From NCBI GenBank assembly GCA_036927565.1, contig JAYESD010000005.1, forward strand, positions 94,094,301 through 94,158,300: DNA of 64,000 nucleotides, read 5' to 3'. A program made the translations under genes and the position numbers. Below are positions 11,403 through 21,187 of the stretch, one piece after another. This stretch comes from Tuctoria greenei (taxonomy: Eukaryota; Streptophyta; Magnoliopsida; Poales; Poaceae). Positions within the stretch are counted from its first letter, which is position 1. Each line of letters starts with the position of its first letter. Under the pieces are notes generated by a model, which did no database searches, was not told where the DNA came from, and was given only the letters and a program-made list of their open reading frames with translations.

Positions 11403-12335
11403 AACACAACACCCCTCTCTGGTCACTTTCAAACTCGTGTTATTGCTCATGGTGGCACTCTGGTTCACCAAGTCTTAGTACGATCTGAATTACCTACTGA
11501 ATTGGCTACTTGGGAGGATTATGATCACTTGTTGCAAGAGTGTCCTTATGCCCCTACTTGGGGACAAGCAGCTCCTTTGGGGGGGGGGGATGTTAGCCAC
11601 CCACCTGCTGACGGTGCATCTCCTTCGCCTACGTGTGACGCGCCACGTAAAGCTCCTGCCTCGCCTACGTGTACCGCGCCACGTCAAGCAACAGAAGCAA
11701 TGATGACTCGTCGTTCTTCCAGGCTTAGGATTCCTAACATGCACGTGTGTGGCCCTGAGTGGTGGGAGGGAAGTTAGTCGCCCACCTGCTGACGGTGCAT
11801 CTCCTTCGCCTACGTGTGACACGCCACGTAAAGCTCCTGCCTCATTTGTTTGTTATCAATCGTCCAAAACTCACAAGGGAATGCCTAGGCGCACTTTCAA
11901 ACACAACACCCCTCTCTGGTCACTTTCAAATTCGTGTTATTGCTCATGGTGGCACTCTGGTTCACCAAGTCTTAGTACGATCTGAATTACCTACTGAATT
12001 GGCTACTTGGGAGGATTATGATCACTTGTTGCAAGAGTGTCCTTATGCCCCTACTTGGGGACAAGCAACTTCTTTAGGCGGGAGGGATGTTAGCCGCCCA
12101 CCTGCTGACGGTGCATCTCCTTCGCCTACGTGTGACGCGCCACGTAAAGCTCCTGCCTCGCCTATGTGTACCGCGCCACATCAAGCAACAGAAGCAATGA
12201 TGACTCGTCGTTCTTCCAGACTTAGGATTCCTAACATGCATGTGTGTGGCCCTGAATGGTGGGAGGGATGTTAGCCGCCCACCTGCTGACGGTGCATCTC
12301 TTTCGCCTACGTGTGACGCGCCACGTAAAGCTCCT
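11344..12335. repeat. ~497-bp segmental tandem duplication, two units
   Basis: Unit 1 (11344-11840) and unit 2 (11841 to about 12335) are nearly identical. Each starts within the last ~59 bp of the solo LTR and runs through the gypsy tail. Because the LTR end and the adjacent AACAC site are copied in unit 2, the duplication is younger than the LTR insertion. Confidence 0.85.
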
Positions 12336-12452
12336 ACCTCGCCTACGTGTACCTCGCCACGTCAAGCAACAGGAGCAATGATGACTCGTCGTTCTTCCAG
12401 GCTTAGGATTCCTAACATGCACTTGTGTGGCCTTGAGTGGTCCTGTAACTAA
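11403..12452 (+). pseudogene. Ty3/gypsy C-terminal chromodomain-like region with amplified tail
   Basis: The gypsy reading continues after the solo LTR: a chromodomain-like segment (VLVRSELPTELATWEDYDHLL, around 11480-11545) followed by a basic tail ending RRSSRLRIPN..V.GPEW. Chromodomains direct chromovirus integration to marked chromatin. The tail is present several times in frame because of a ~180-bp repeat, and the whole segment again in the 497-bp duplication. The last copy ends with a stop at about 12450. No 3' LTR is recognisable after it. Confidence 0.7.
11592..12440 (+). repeat. ~180-bp repeats encoding the gypsy protein tail
   Basis: Copies start with GTTAG[CT]C at 11592, 11773 (truncated by the larger duplication at 11840), 12089 and 12268. 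Each keeps the reading frame and encodes the same Pro/Ala-rich tail ending in the RRSSRLRIPN motif and GPEW. Confidence 0.85.
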
Positions 12453-12679
12453 ACGTAGTACTTGCCTTGGCAGCATCGGAAATAAATTCTCTACATATTG
12501 TATGCATATTTGAGGCTGTGCATACCCACCCGGATGCTTGACACGTGGCATAGCACCTATCTCAAAGCATCCAGAGCTGAGAAATGAATAAGAAGCACGG
12601 CTTGGCTCACTCCTTGCGCGCGGCTTGGCACCCTGACCTCGTTCCAATATTTTCCGGAAAATATACAAAACAGGACCAG

Positions 12680-12750
12680 GTTTGGGATTCGAACTCGAAA
12701 CCATCAAAGCCACGATGGATATGAGCACCACTACACCACAAGCGAGCTTC
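12680..12750 (-). repeat. tRNA-like A/B box region, probable SINE remnant
   Basis: The minus strand has an A-box-like TGGTGTAGTGG (12728-12738) and, 33 bases later, a B-box-like GAGTTCGAATCC (12684-12696), the spacing of a tRNA promoter. No acceptor stem pairs, so it is not a working tRNA gene. SINE boundaries cannot be set by eye. Confidence 0.45.
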
Positions 12751-14023
12751 TGATTATTCCATTGTTTTCCTTATAAAAATGTTGGAACCCGCTCTGCATG
12801 AAAAGTCCCGATCCTGTTGCTGCTCCTCGTATATGGTATGCATTAATATCAGAAAAAAACATATAGTTTTGTCTGCCATATAACATTTCAGTCTAAGCGG
12901 AGCACATTTTTTTGCCTATTCTCATCGAACGTGCTGGTGTCTTGACCCATGTGATAAAATATATTTATACCTTCATCGATGATATAAAAAGGTACAACAT
13001 TTTCTACATAGTTATAAACGTAATTGATTATAAAAAAATTGTTGTATGCCGCATTGGACACACAGCTCCATGCAAAATGCGCAATAACCTGAACTGAGGA
13101 ACCGGGAACACCTATGGTTGCCAGTTGTTGTCTGTACAACCATTTACTTTCATAATCCTTGCTTAATATATTGCCATAAGGCTTTTTTTCGAAAATAAAT
13201 AGCTACATGCAAAATATGATCAATGCCTAGCTAGAAATATTGTAAGCCTTCGTGAAGCAAATATCAATCTAGCAATATGCCTATCCTGTACTTGATCTTA
13301 ATAAATATTTTCCTGAAAGTTGAAGTTCAAAGTTTTTATCGGGTTTGTTTAGTATGATACCCCCTTGTGTAAGCATAAATGTTTCCTACTTGCATTCAAC
13401 ATTTCTCAATCCTACACTACTGGTTTGCGCAATATGCGGGCAAGCACTTCTGCTCCCACACATGTCCCTTAACAATTCCAGGTTGCATATTTGATTCTTC
13501 GAGGATTATCTTGTCAACTAGCCCCGTTAGTCTAGCCTATCCACTGGACTACTCTATACCTTACTTTAAAGTCTAATCATACATTATATCCTCTATAACT
13601 TCTTCTATGTACACTCACCTACTCTAAATTTTTCAATAAACTTTCCAATAGCTTTTCTTGTAGTCTTAGTCAAGAAATACCGGTAGTACAAGAGAACAAA
13701 TAAATTGTCGTGTTATTACCCACATCGCTAAAACTCAAACCAAGCAACAAACCCACGGCAACATGGCACAGTATATGATTCGCATTGGTATCTCCTCTAA
13801 ACCACTCAGGCCCTGTTTGGGAGAGTTATTTCTAACTTGTGTGTGTGTGTGCGCGGGCGTGTGAGAGAGAGAACTTTGAGGCATCTCTATTTAGAATATA
13901 ATTGTTTTTTTTAAATGATACAGGATATAAGTGTTGATGCACGCATGGAACTCCAAGGCAAGCATGCTACACAGGCCTTCAAAGGAGAGCATTATCGACC
14001 ATCCTAGTAAACATATTCGGTCC

Positions 14024-14029
14024 TTTATT
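14024..14029 (-). terminator. Candidate poly(A) signal AATAAA
   Basis: AATAAA on the minus strand, about 95 bases past the stop codon at 14122-14124. Plausible for the transcript ending with the 14122-15828 exon. Confidence 0.4.
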
Positions 14030-14121
14030 CATAGAGATTGAAACATATTATCAGCTAACTAATCACACAAGAGTTCCTGCCAGGTTTCCATTTGTAGATC
14101 TTAGTATGTTGTCAAATCTCA

Positions 14122-15828
14122 TCACCGCCGGACAGGATGTAGATCATAATGTACTCTACTCCGACGTACTGGGTGATGGTTTATTTGGTCAAGGCGTGGA
14201 GCATACTTGTCAGTAACTGACCCAGGAGTCTTCGGACTCGAAGACCCCTCTCCATAATCATCGCTAACGTGCCCAACGTACGTTGCTGCACGTTCTTCCA
14301 CGTTGACATCCATGCCAGGCCTGTATGCACCATATTTCTTGTCTCCAAGAGAATGCCTAGCAACGTGATCAAGGTCCATCTCTCTGTATCCAGCATACTC
14401 CCCATCTTGATCACAGCGCGGTCTGGGTGGACCGTTCCAGTCCATCGTGTAGTCTACATGTTTCGATCTTCTAGGACGGTGAAGGGGACTATACCTTCTG
14501 CTTGTACCAAGTTCCGCCACTCCCCAGGGAGGATGACTTCTGGGATGGAACGGGGGAGTGTGCCTTCTACCATATTCAGTTCTAGTGTCTGGAGGAGAGA
14601 CATGTCTTCTACTATGTCTGTATTCATCATACTCGAAATGGTTAAAATTGCCGCCGTGTGTTGTATTGTTTATATCCTCCAGTGTTCCTCGACGGGAAGA
14701 GGAACTATGCTTTCCACTAGGAACATATTCAGGACCGCACCTTCTAGCAATATCATGTTCTTGTTTTCCCAGCCTTCGACCAGCACCAAAACCAGAAGAA
14801 TATTCCTGGGGATTCTGCTGCTTCCGATCAACGTAATCATAGTGGAAATAATTATTGTGGCGCTTCAGTTCATACATGTGTCTGTTGCTAATTCCACGAT
14901 AGCTGTTTGGGTGGTCCATTTCTGATACTTCTGAATATCTTCTTAATCTCTTTCGTGCATTTCTATCTGCATATGTGTCTGATGAATTTGCTCTAACATC
15001 ACGCATCTCATCTCTTCTATTTGGCACTGCCCTCCTTTTGGACTTGCAATCCAGAACATCTAGCTGTTTGTGATTTGCAAGACTCTTACTTTTACTGTGT
15101 CTTTCTGCATGAACAGGTCTTCTGTCTTCACAAAGATCCTTGCTTCCATTCTTGATATGACTGTATTTTCTGTTCTTGTTCAAATCTAGTTTCTTACCAT
15201 CTGTAGCCTTTTCATTGGTTTCCCTTATGTTTATCAACTTATCACCTGCACTGCCTATGGTTTTCGGATCCTTATTGCACTGAGAATTGTTTCGCTCCAG
15301 TTGGCAACTATAGCTTCCGTTGACTTGTTGGTCCTCACCACATACATTCTCTGGCTTAGTATCTGTTATGTTTATAATAGTCGCCTTATCTACATGTGCA
15401 TCACTGAGTGGTTTTTGTGGAGGATGATCATCAATATGATCTGGAGTCACCTTATCACTGCCTGAACCACATTTATTGCTGCCATTACTTCTGACCTTCC
15501 CTTTTCGTGATCCAGAATCTTGTTCACACGTGGAGATAACTTTTTCTTGCCCTGATACTGAGTCATGCAGAGATGCATTATCACCCCACTCCATGGCCCC
15601 CTCTTTTCCTGATTTTAGTTCACTTGCCTCCGCTTCAGAATGTTTCTCCAAAGAGAAGTTGTCAAGCGCACCATTCTGTTCACGATTTTCATGGAAATCT
15701 TTGTTAGGGGCACCATTTTCTCCTGCATAATACTTTGATGGTTTAACTATTTCAACATCATCTTTATCCCCAGCAATTCTGACCCATTCAGCATCCTTCT
15801 CCACAAGGGGGCTACTTGATACGATGTC
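14122..15828 (-). CDS. EDM2: Terminal exon of an EDM2-like gene (C-terminal Arg/Tyr/His-rich tail)
   Basis: Open reading of 568 codons plus stop. It has no proper start: upstream of residue D (DIVSSSPLV) is a clear acceptor (pyrimidine run, CTGCAG) at 15829-15835, so this is an internal-to-last exon starting in phase 0. The first ~280 residues are charged and Ser/Asn-rich; the rest is rich in Arg, Tyr, His and Pro (RRYSEVSEMDHPN, RRHVSPPDTR, RRHTPPFHPRSHPPWG), suggesting a disordered RNA- or chromatin-associated tail. Plant EDM2-family proteins end in a comparable low-complexity tail, and the strand and phase match the PHD exons at 51441-55280. Linkage across 36 kb is inference; it could be a separate gene. 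Confidence 0.6.
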   Translation of the reverse strand, partial: DIVSSSPLVEKDAEWVRIAGDKDDVEIVKPSKYYAGENGAPNKDFHENREQNGALDNFSLEKHSEAEASELKSGKEGAMEWGDNASLHDSVSGQEKVISTCEQDSGSRKGKVRSNGSNKCGSGSDKVTPDHIDDHPPQKPLSDAHVDKATIINITDTKPENVCGEDQQVNGSYSCQLERNNSQCNKDPKTIGSAGDKLINIRETNEKATDGKKLDLNKNRKYSHIKNGSKDLCEDRRPVHAERHSKSKSLANHKQLDVLDCKSKRRAVPNRRDEMRDVRANSSDTYADRNARKRLRRYSEVSEMDHPNSYRGISNRHMYELKRHNNYFHYDYVDRKQQNPQEYSSGFGAGRRLGKQEHDIARRCGPEYVPSGKHSSSSRRGTLEDINNTTHGGNFNHFEYDEYRHSRRHVSPPDTRTEYGRRHTPPFHPRSHPPWGVAELGTSRRYSPLHRPRRSKHVDYTMDWNGPPRPRCDQDGEYAGYREMDLDHVARHSLGDKKYGAYRPGMDVNVEERAATYVGHVSDDYGEGSSSPKTPGSVTDKYAPRLDQINHHPVRRSRVHYDLHPVRR

Positions 15829-16261
15829 CTGCAGGTTGACATAAAACGTGTTTTTTCAACAAAAGTGTTTACGAAATCACTTCCATAAGGTGTGTAACCC
15901 GGCCTTGTGGGCAACATAGTCTAAGGTCTGATTATGTGACTATATTTATTTTTAATGAAATAAAAAGGGCCTCCCAGTACCGAAGGCTCCAACATATTTT
16001 AGGATATAGGGAAGGGTTATTTCTAGACAGTCTTACTCCTTCTACAGAAAGGTTGGTTTTAACCCAAAACCTCAGGAAACAAGTGGAGACAGTACCACTT
16101 GTGCCAAGTCCGCCCTCAATGGAAAAGATTGTGATATTTTTAGCTCGCTCAAATTTGTGACATCATAAGATACAAATATCCAAAATTACAGTGGTAGTAA
16201 ATTTACGGCCAATAATACTATATATGACATGTACACATACTAAATTAGCATGTATGCTTAA
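15829..16261. other. Intron/upstream sequence next to the EDM2-like terminal exon
   Basis: Starts with the 3' splice site of the exon. It holds a SINE-like sequence (15950-16125) and AT-rich sequence up to the TRIM at 16262. No exon was found. Confidence 0.5.
15950..16125 (-). repeat. tRNA-derived SINE-like repeat
   Basis: The minus strand carries an A-box-like TTGGCACAAGTGG and a weak B box (GGGTTAAAACC), then a body with AGTAAGACTGTCTAGAAATA and a T/A-rich end. A related piece lies at 20205-20320. The shared body phrase is common in grass genomes; family assignment needs a repeat library. Confidence 0.5.
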
Positions 16262-16519
16262 TGTTAAGTTACTATGCACCAATCAGTTGCACATAAAAGT
16301 TTAAACTGATGAGAAGGGTGAACAATTAACTTATACTTCAACATTTCCCCCCACATGCAAACTCCCTCATGCTGCAAAAAATATGAACATGAGTAACTCC
16401 ACAGGATTCGAACTCGAGACCTCTGACTATGATATCATGTTAAGTTACTATGCATCGACCAGTTGAAGCTAAAAACTTAATCTGCTGGAAAAGATGGATA
16501 ATTCACTTATACTTCAACA
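16262..16519 (-). mobile_element. Full-length TRIM/SMART-type mini LTR retrotransposon (258 bp)
   Basis: Two 82-bp LTRs (16262-16343 and 16438-16519), plus-strand ends TGTTAAGTTACTATGCA and ACTTCAACA. The minus strand reads 5' LTR, then a Met primer-like TGATATCATAGTC (16425-16437), a B-box-like GAGTTCGAATCC, a polypurine run (TGTGGGGGGAAA) and the 3' LTR. A perfect target duplication CTTAA lies at 16257-16261 and 16520-16524. It has no coding capacity. It sits ~430 bp from the EDM2-like exon; small grass elements of this kind are known to favour genes. Confidence 0.9.
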
Positions 16520-16559
16520 CTTAAAAGACCAATTCACCTTCAACTTGGTATATTCTGGT

Positions 16560-18130
16560 TGACATAGCATGATACGAATTGGATCGACCCGCCAATTGGA
16601 GCAGATCCAGGGCGGTGGCGCATGGATTTCGGTGGAGATCAATCCCCATGGACCTCGATGGCATCGGCGAGAGCACACCACCTTCCGTTGCCTCCACCTC
16701 CTTACCACCGAGCAGATTTTGATAGAGCAGAGCCACCAGAGCAATGCGCTTGTATTGAAGGGCGACTCCAGGCAGATCCAACCTTGACCATTGCAGATTG
16801 AATCGGCACGACTCTTCGGGACGTGAAGAGATAATCGGTGGCACGGTAGTTCGCCGGAGCTGAAGAGGAGTGGACGGGGCAGGATTCACGTCGTAGCCGA
16901 TGCACAATTCGGACGGCGCCACCGTTTCGACGGTGCCCTCAACGGGGAGATCCTGCCTGAAAGTTGCGCGACGAATGACCCAGGGTTGAGGCCTGCACTA
17001 GTAGGCACGCCATAAGTGTAGCCGCCAGAGGTGGCCTTTTCCAGTAGGGCTAGACCACGATCGTATCTTTGCCGAAAGGTGAGATCCCGAGGATCTTGTT
17101 CAACGATGGCCAAGAAGGCGATCCGCTGAGATGAATCTGATACCAATTGATGTCAACCTTGATGGGGGGAAGCCTCTTGTTGCACCTTAGGCTGCGCAGG
17201 ATAGGGAGCAGCAACGAGTAGGAAGCTGAGTTGCTGCATAGAGGGTATCACAAGGTGGGAGATGTGTTACAATGCCTGATAGGGTTTGCACCGAGGAGAA
17301 TTCCCCATTGTGTCTTCCCTACCTTGGTCACCATGGCTACAAACCCTAGTTGCCATCGTGATACATCTCCCACCTCGTGATACCCCTTGCGCAGAAACCC
17401 AGCTTCCTCCTCGTTGTTGCTCCCTCCCCTGCGCAGCCCAAGGCGCAGCAGAAGGCCTCCTTGCCATGAAGGTTTAAACAATTGGTATCAAATTCATCCC
17501 AGTGGATCACCTTCATGGCCGTCTCTGAACAAGATCTTAGGAATCTCACCTTTTGGTAGAGATGTCAATTGAGATTAGATCTCATTGATCATCGCCTGGC
17601 CCTACTGGAGAAGGGCTTCTCTAGCGGCTACACCGATAGCGTGCCTACTAGCACAGGCCCTTGGTCATCCGTCCCCAACTTTTGGACGAGATCTCCCAAT
17701 CGAGGGCCGCCTCCGAGGGCAACGTTGGGACGGTGACGCCATCCGCATTGTGCCGACACGAATCTTGCCCCGCCGCTCCTATTCAACATAGGCGAACCAG
17801 TGCACCGCCGCCCGATTCGGGATCTCATCACAGCCGGAAGAGCCGCGACTGATTCCTCAATCTGCAACAGCTAAGGTTGGATCCGCCCGTAGTTATCCTC
17901 TAATGCGAGCGCAGTGCTCTGGTCGACTCTGCTCCATCGAAATCCACCCGTTGGTAAGGAATCGGAGGCTGCGGAAGGTGGTGGGTGCTAACCGGCACCA
18001 CCGCAAACCATCGAGTTCTATGGGGATCCATCAACCTCCACTGAAATTCGCACGCCACTGCCCCAATTCGTCTGGGTTAGCTCGGATTTGCTCCAAATCA
18101 ATGACCCATGGGTCGATCCAATTCGCGTCC
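16560..18130. repeat. ~1.5-kb imperfect palindrome of two head-to-head LTR/PBS/leader units
   Basis: The left arm (16560 to about 17300, minus) and right arm (about 17330 to 18130, plus) are diverged copies of one retroelement 5' end. Each arm has an LTR-like ~160-bp part (GGCTGCGCAGG, GGTGGGAGATGT), a primer site at symmetrical positions (minus ATTGGTATCAGATTC at about 17130-17146; plus ATTGGTATCAAATTC at about 17479-17493) and the same leader (GAACAAGATC, then CCCTACTGGA and GTGCCTACTAG). Similarity is roughly 70-80% by eye. No complete Gag or Pol is attached on either side. Confidence 0.8.
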
Positions 18131-18139
18131 TGACGTCCC

Positions 18140-18990
18140 GACATTGGTCGTTCGACTAATCGCAATCAGTCTAGCTTATCGCTCAAAGGGGCTCGATCAG
18201 GTCGTCTGACGTGACTTGGGCAATCTGAAAGCTAGTCGTTCGACCTAGGCGACTAGTCAGGCGACTAGACAACCCTGGTAATCGAATGATCTGCTGAGAG
18301 GGAAAAAATTTCGAGCCTCTGTGACTAGCGGCCCATTTGGTATAGGGTTGTATTCTCTCCGTGTCCTGTCTGCCGCTGTTACCGGTCGAAGGTGCCTTGC
18401 CTCTAGTCTTGACTACCAGAAGTCGCCGCCGCCGCTTTGCACATGGATCCACCGCTCTGTTCGCCTCTGTTGCCACGGTTGACGCTGTCCTCTAGCCGCT
18501 CCTCTCCGTCCTCCATCCCCCAGCTGCCCTCCTCTGACTGCCCCTCTCCCTCCTCCCTCAGCGCGGGAAGGGAATTGCATAGCATGAGTTCTTCGTCTGA
18601 CGATGGTATGATTTTGTCCCTCCTCTGTTCCTTCTTCTTGATACTTGTTTATGTGTTGTAAGCCTGTACTGTACTGCTGTTAGCCTGTTAGTTGTCATGT
18701 TGCTTATACATGTTTTGACAATGTACATGCCCTCCTCTGTTCATGCTTTGACAATAGGTCTTAAGTTGAATATGTTCAATTGTTCATGCCCTGTAATGTT
18801 TTATTGTGCAGATGTCAGACGGCAGCAGCGTGATTTGCTCCTTCCTGAACCTTAAGGACCCAATCAGGTGGCCCAGCTGCTAAGATCAAATTATATATGT
18901 ACATATAGTATCGACTAGAAATGTCATTCAAAATGCCCAAGACAACTAGGGGTTGACTAATCGCCCTAGTCGTCGACTAATCAATCTAGT
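18140..18990. other. TAGTCG-rich repeat ends around a gene-fragment-like sequence
   Basis: TAGTCG/GACTA-rich stretches at 18150-18290 and 18930-18990 bracket a region that looks like 5' UTR plus exon, intron and exon: pyrimidine-rich leader, ATGAGTTCTTCGTCTGACG (18583), donor-like GGTATGATT (about 18604) and acceptor-like TTATTGTGCAG (about 18811). The encoded product is too short to identify. Similar TAGTCG stretches recur at 19600 and 57000-57110. Confidence 0.4.
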
Positions 18991-19582
18991 CGATTATCCT
19001 AAACGGTAAACGGTAGACAGTCGGTAGAGCTCTGTTTACCGTTTAGAAGGTTTAGACGGTGTTTAAACGGATTAAACGGTGTGTATTGCAACAGTAAGAA
19101 AAATAATTTTTATTGTCCTGCTCTACGGTAGATGTTCAAATCAAGTTCAAACTCATAAATCATATAAAATTAAAGAGACGATCACAATACCACACCACCA
19201 AATAATAATATTGAGAGTGAAAAAAAGTACATGTAGTGACTTAAACAAATATTTTAAACTTCTGCTACTAATGGTTGTTTTATTATATTTTTGAAACACA
19301 AGTAATATAACTTCTGATGTGTTTAAGTGTTTAAGCGAAGCTTAGAAAATATATTGATTTTAATCAATTTGGTGATATTAATTTTAAACTTGCATTTGAC
19401 TTAAAATTGTAAGTTCACTTTGCCTAAACGGTTCTAAACACGTTTAAAATCCGTTCCGTTTAGCCCGTTTAAATGGGTGTTGACCCGTTTAAACGGGTCA
19501 ACCGTTTAATCTACCGTTTAGGAGCTAAACTGTGCAGCTGCCCCCTGTTTACCGTTTAAACAGACCGTTTAGGATAACACTG
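18991..19582. mobile_element. hAT-like non-autonomous DNA element, copy 1
   Basis: Ends TATCCTAAACGG...CCGTTTAGGATAACACTG form terminal inverted repeats. The subterminal zone repeats AACGG/CCGTT and GTTTAAAC. The interior is AT-rich with no transposase. The left terminus lacks the CAGTG seen on the right, so no target duplication could be confirmed. Confidence 0.55.
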
Positions 19583-20090
19583 TCCCTTAGGCAAATAGGG
19601 TCGACTAGGCGACTAATGAACCTTGACGAGAACATCCTGCTCAAGACCATCGTCAGCGCCGCAAGACTGGACAGGTCCTCAACACCCTGCCTAACCGCCC
19701 TGCTGACTCAACTCGAGGACGAGCTGATGTTGGAGAGGGGGGAAATGATGTGGACTGGGTCCACACGGACCCAGGCGCAAGGCCCTTCTAGAAGATTAGT
19801 TTGATTAGAGAGAATAAATTTGTTAGAGACAAAAATTAGATAAATGTAATCTAGATAAGATTGTTAGAGGTGGTGCAGGGGGGTCTCCCTCAATATAATG
19901 TGGTATCCTCTCTCTGTAATCAGCATCAAGAAATAAAAGAATTTCTTAGAGGGTTGTTCCTACATCCAATCACCGAGCTGGGGATCAACATAGCCCCGGT
20001 GACACTATCCCCACTACGATTCACAATAATACCCCATCACCTAATCACATTTGTCTCCCTCCAATACGTTATCAGTTAGCAAACCTTAGC
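19583..20090 (+). mobile_element. LTR retrotransposon 3' fragment (purine tract plus LTR start)
   Basis: A short coding remnant (19615-19735) runs into a purine tract (GAGAGGGGGGAAA), then TGATGTGGACTGGGTCC (from 19745), an LTR-like beginning. A later TGTTAGAGGTGG (19862) could be another boundary. The family cannot be named. Confidence 0.4.
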
Positions 20091-20204
20091 ACACCCTTCC
20101 TCTCTCCTCTCTTCCTAACCGCCACCAACCTCATGGTCGACGTGTCGCCTCTCTCCGGCGCGCCACCCTTCTCTCCCTGGGCGTCCTACATTTTTCTCCC
20201 TCCA

Positions 20205-20320
20205 ATATAGGGGGTATGGGGGTTATTTCTCGATAGTCTTACCCCTGCCTTTGCAGAGGTTGGTTCAAACCCAGGTCCTCAGAAAACAAGTGGACGAGGA
20301 TACTAAATGCATAAAAATTC
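20205..20320 (-). repeat. SINE-like fragment related to 15950-16125
   Basis: The minus strand carries GAGGACCTGGGTTTGAACC (B-box-like) followed by CAGGGGTAAGACTATCGAGAAATAACCC in two parts, matching the body of the copy at 15950-16125. Confidence 0.5.
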
Positions 20321-20944
20321 AATTTCGATTTCAAAGATCATGATGACCTGTCAACCAGAATATCCCAACCAAAGTTCAGCAAGTTGTTATCACAGAGTAG
20401 AGTGAGATTACCGAGTCAAATATGTTAGCATGAGCTGAAGTTCAAGCCTTCGAGGCTTAACAAAATATTTTGCAAAAATATCATACATGCTTACACGCAT
20501 GTTATAGAGCCCATGGGTTTTAATCAACCTTCTTGTAAATAAGCAAGGGAAGGGCTACCTAGACAATACCTTCACCCCCCCCCCCCCCCCCCCCCGATGT
20601 GTGAGAGTTTTCAACACCGAGTACACCCTTGTTTGGCTTACACACATTAATAGAGAAGCCTAAATTGTTATCCTTCATTCATTTTGTATAAGAATAACAT
20701 CCACAAGTGGTAGTGCAATGGCTCACTCTCTACGTTGTTGCACCGCTACCCACCATCATAGAGTCCCTCACAGCCTTCGTCGTACCTATCATCATGATCA
20801 GTGGCTCCGTCAGCATCTGTGATTAGTTACAACTCACGGGCGTTGACAGAACGGTGGGCGATAGACTGGATGTAGACTTCACATTATTGGACTTCCAATA
20901 GGGAGTCTCTCATGCTTTCGCTCCTTAGTACACCCCCCCCCCCC

Positions 20945-20975
<31 letters not shown>

Positions 20976-21187
20976 ACCTGTAGCTCTTTCTTGCGATTTT
21001 CTACCACTAGTCCTTCTAGTTGACAGAGGTGGAAGCAATTGGTTGGGCATTGCATTCGATCCTTAGGGGAAACCCATGTGGTTTCCACGTTCATCTTGAA
21101 GAGTGGAACTTTCGCTTCTCGGTTGCATCCAAAGTTGTTGGGTACTAGTTCAGCCCTTGAGGAGGATCACCATGAACATCTTTGATG
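20321..21187. other. Unassigned sequence with two long C tracts
   Basis: No gene recognised. Homopolymer C runs lie at about 20576-20596 and 20933-20960, the latter followed by a (CA)n run. The phrase ATATTCTGGTTGACA near 20350 is an inverted match to 16552-16570 at the edge of the palindrome. Confidence 0.5.

Larger units (their letters stand above)
12453..14121. other. Intergenic sequence, downstream of the EDM2-like 3' exon
   Basis: No gene is recognised. It holds a tRNA-like Pol III box pair (12680-12750), AT-rich sequence (12830-13720), a common plant-repeat phrase (GGCCCTGTTTGGGAG, about 13809) and a GT microsatellite (13838-13852). The last ~120 bases are the likely 3' UTR of the minus-strand exon at 14122-15828. 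Confidence 0.5.

Noticed and set aside
11349..12452. Independent genes encoding 142-171-residue Pro/Ala-rich proteins
   Set aside because: They are the duplicated tail of the gypsy polyprotein.
14122..15804. 560-residue protein starting at 15804
   Set aside because: The apparent start is GTG inside an exon; an acceptor site just upstream shows it is not a real N-terminus.
17145..17480. A simple solo LTR flanked by two primer sites
   Set aside because: The block is itself palindromic and both flanks are inverted copies of one leader, so it is two LTR ends in a larger inverted repeat.
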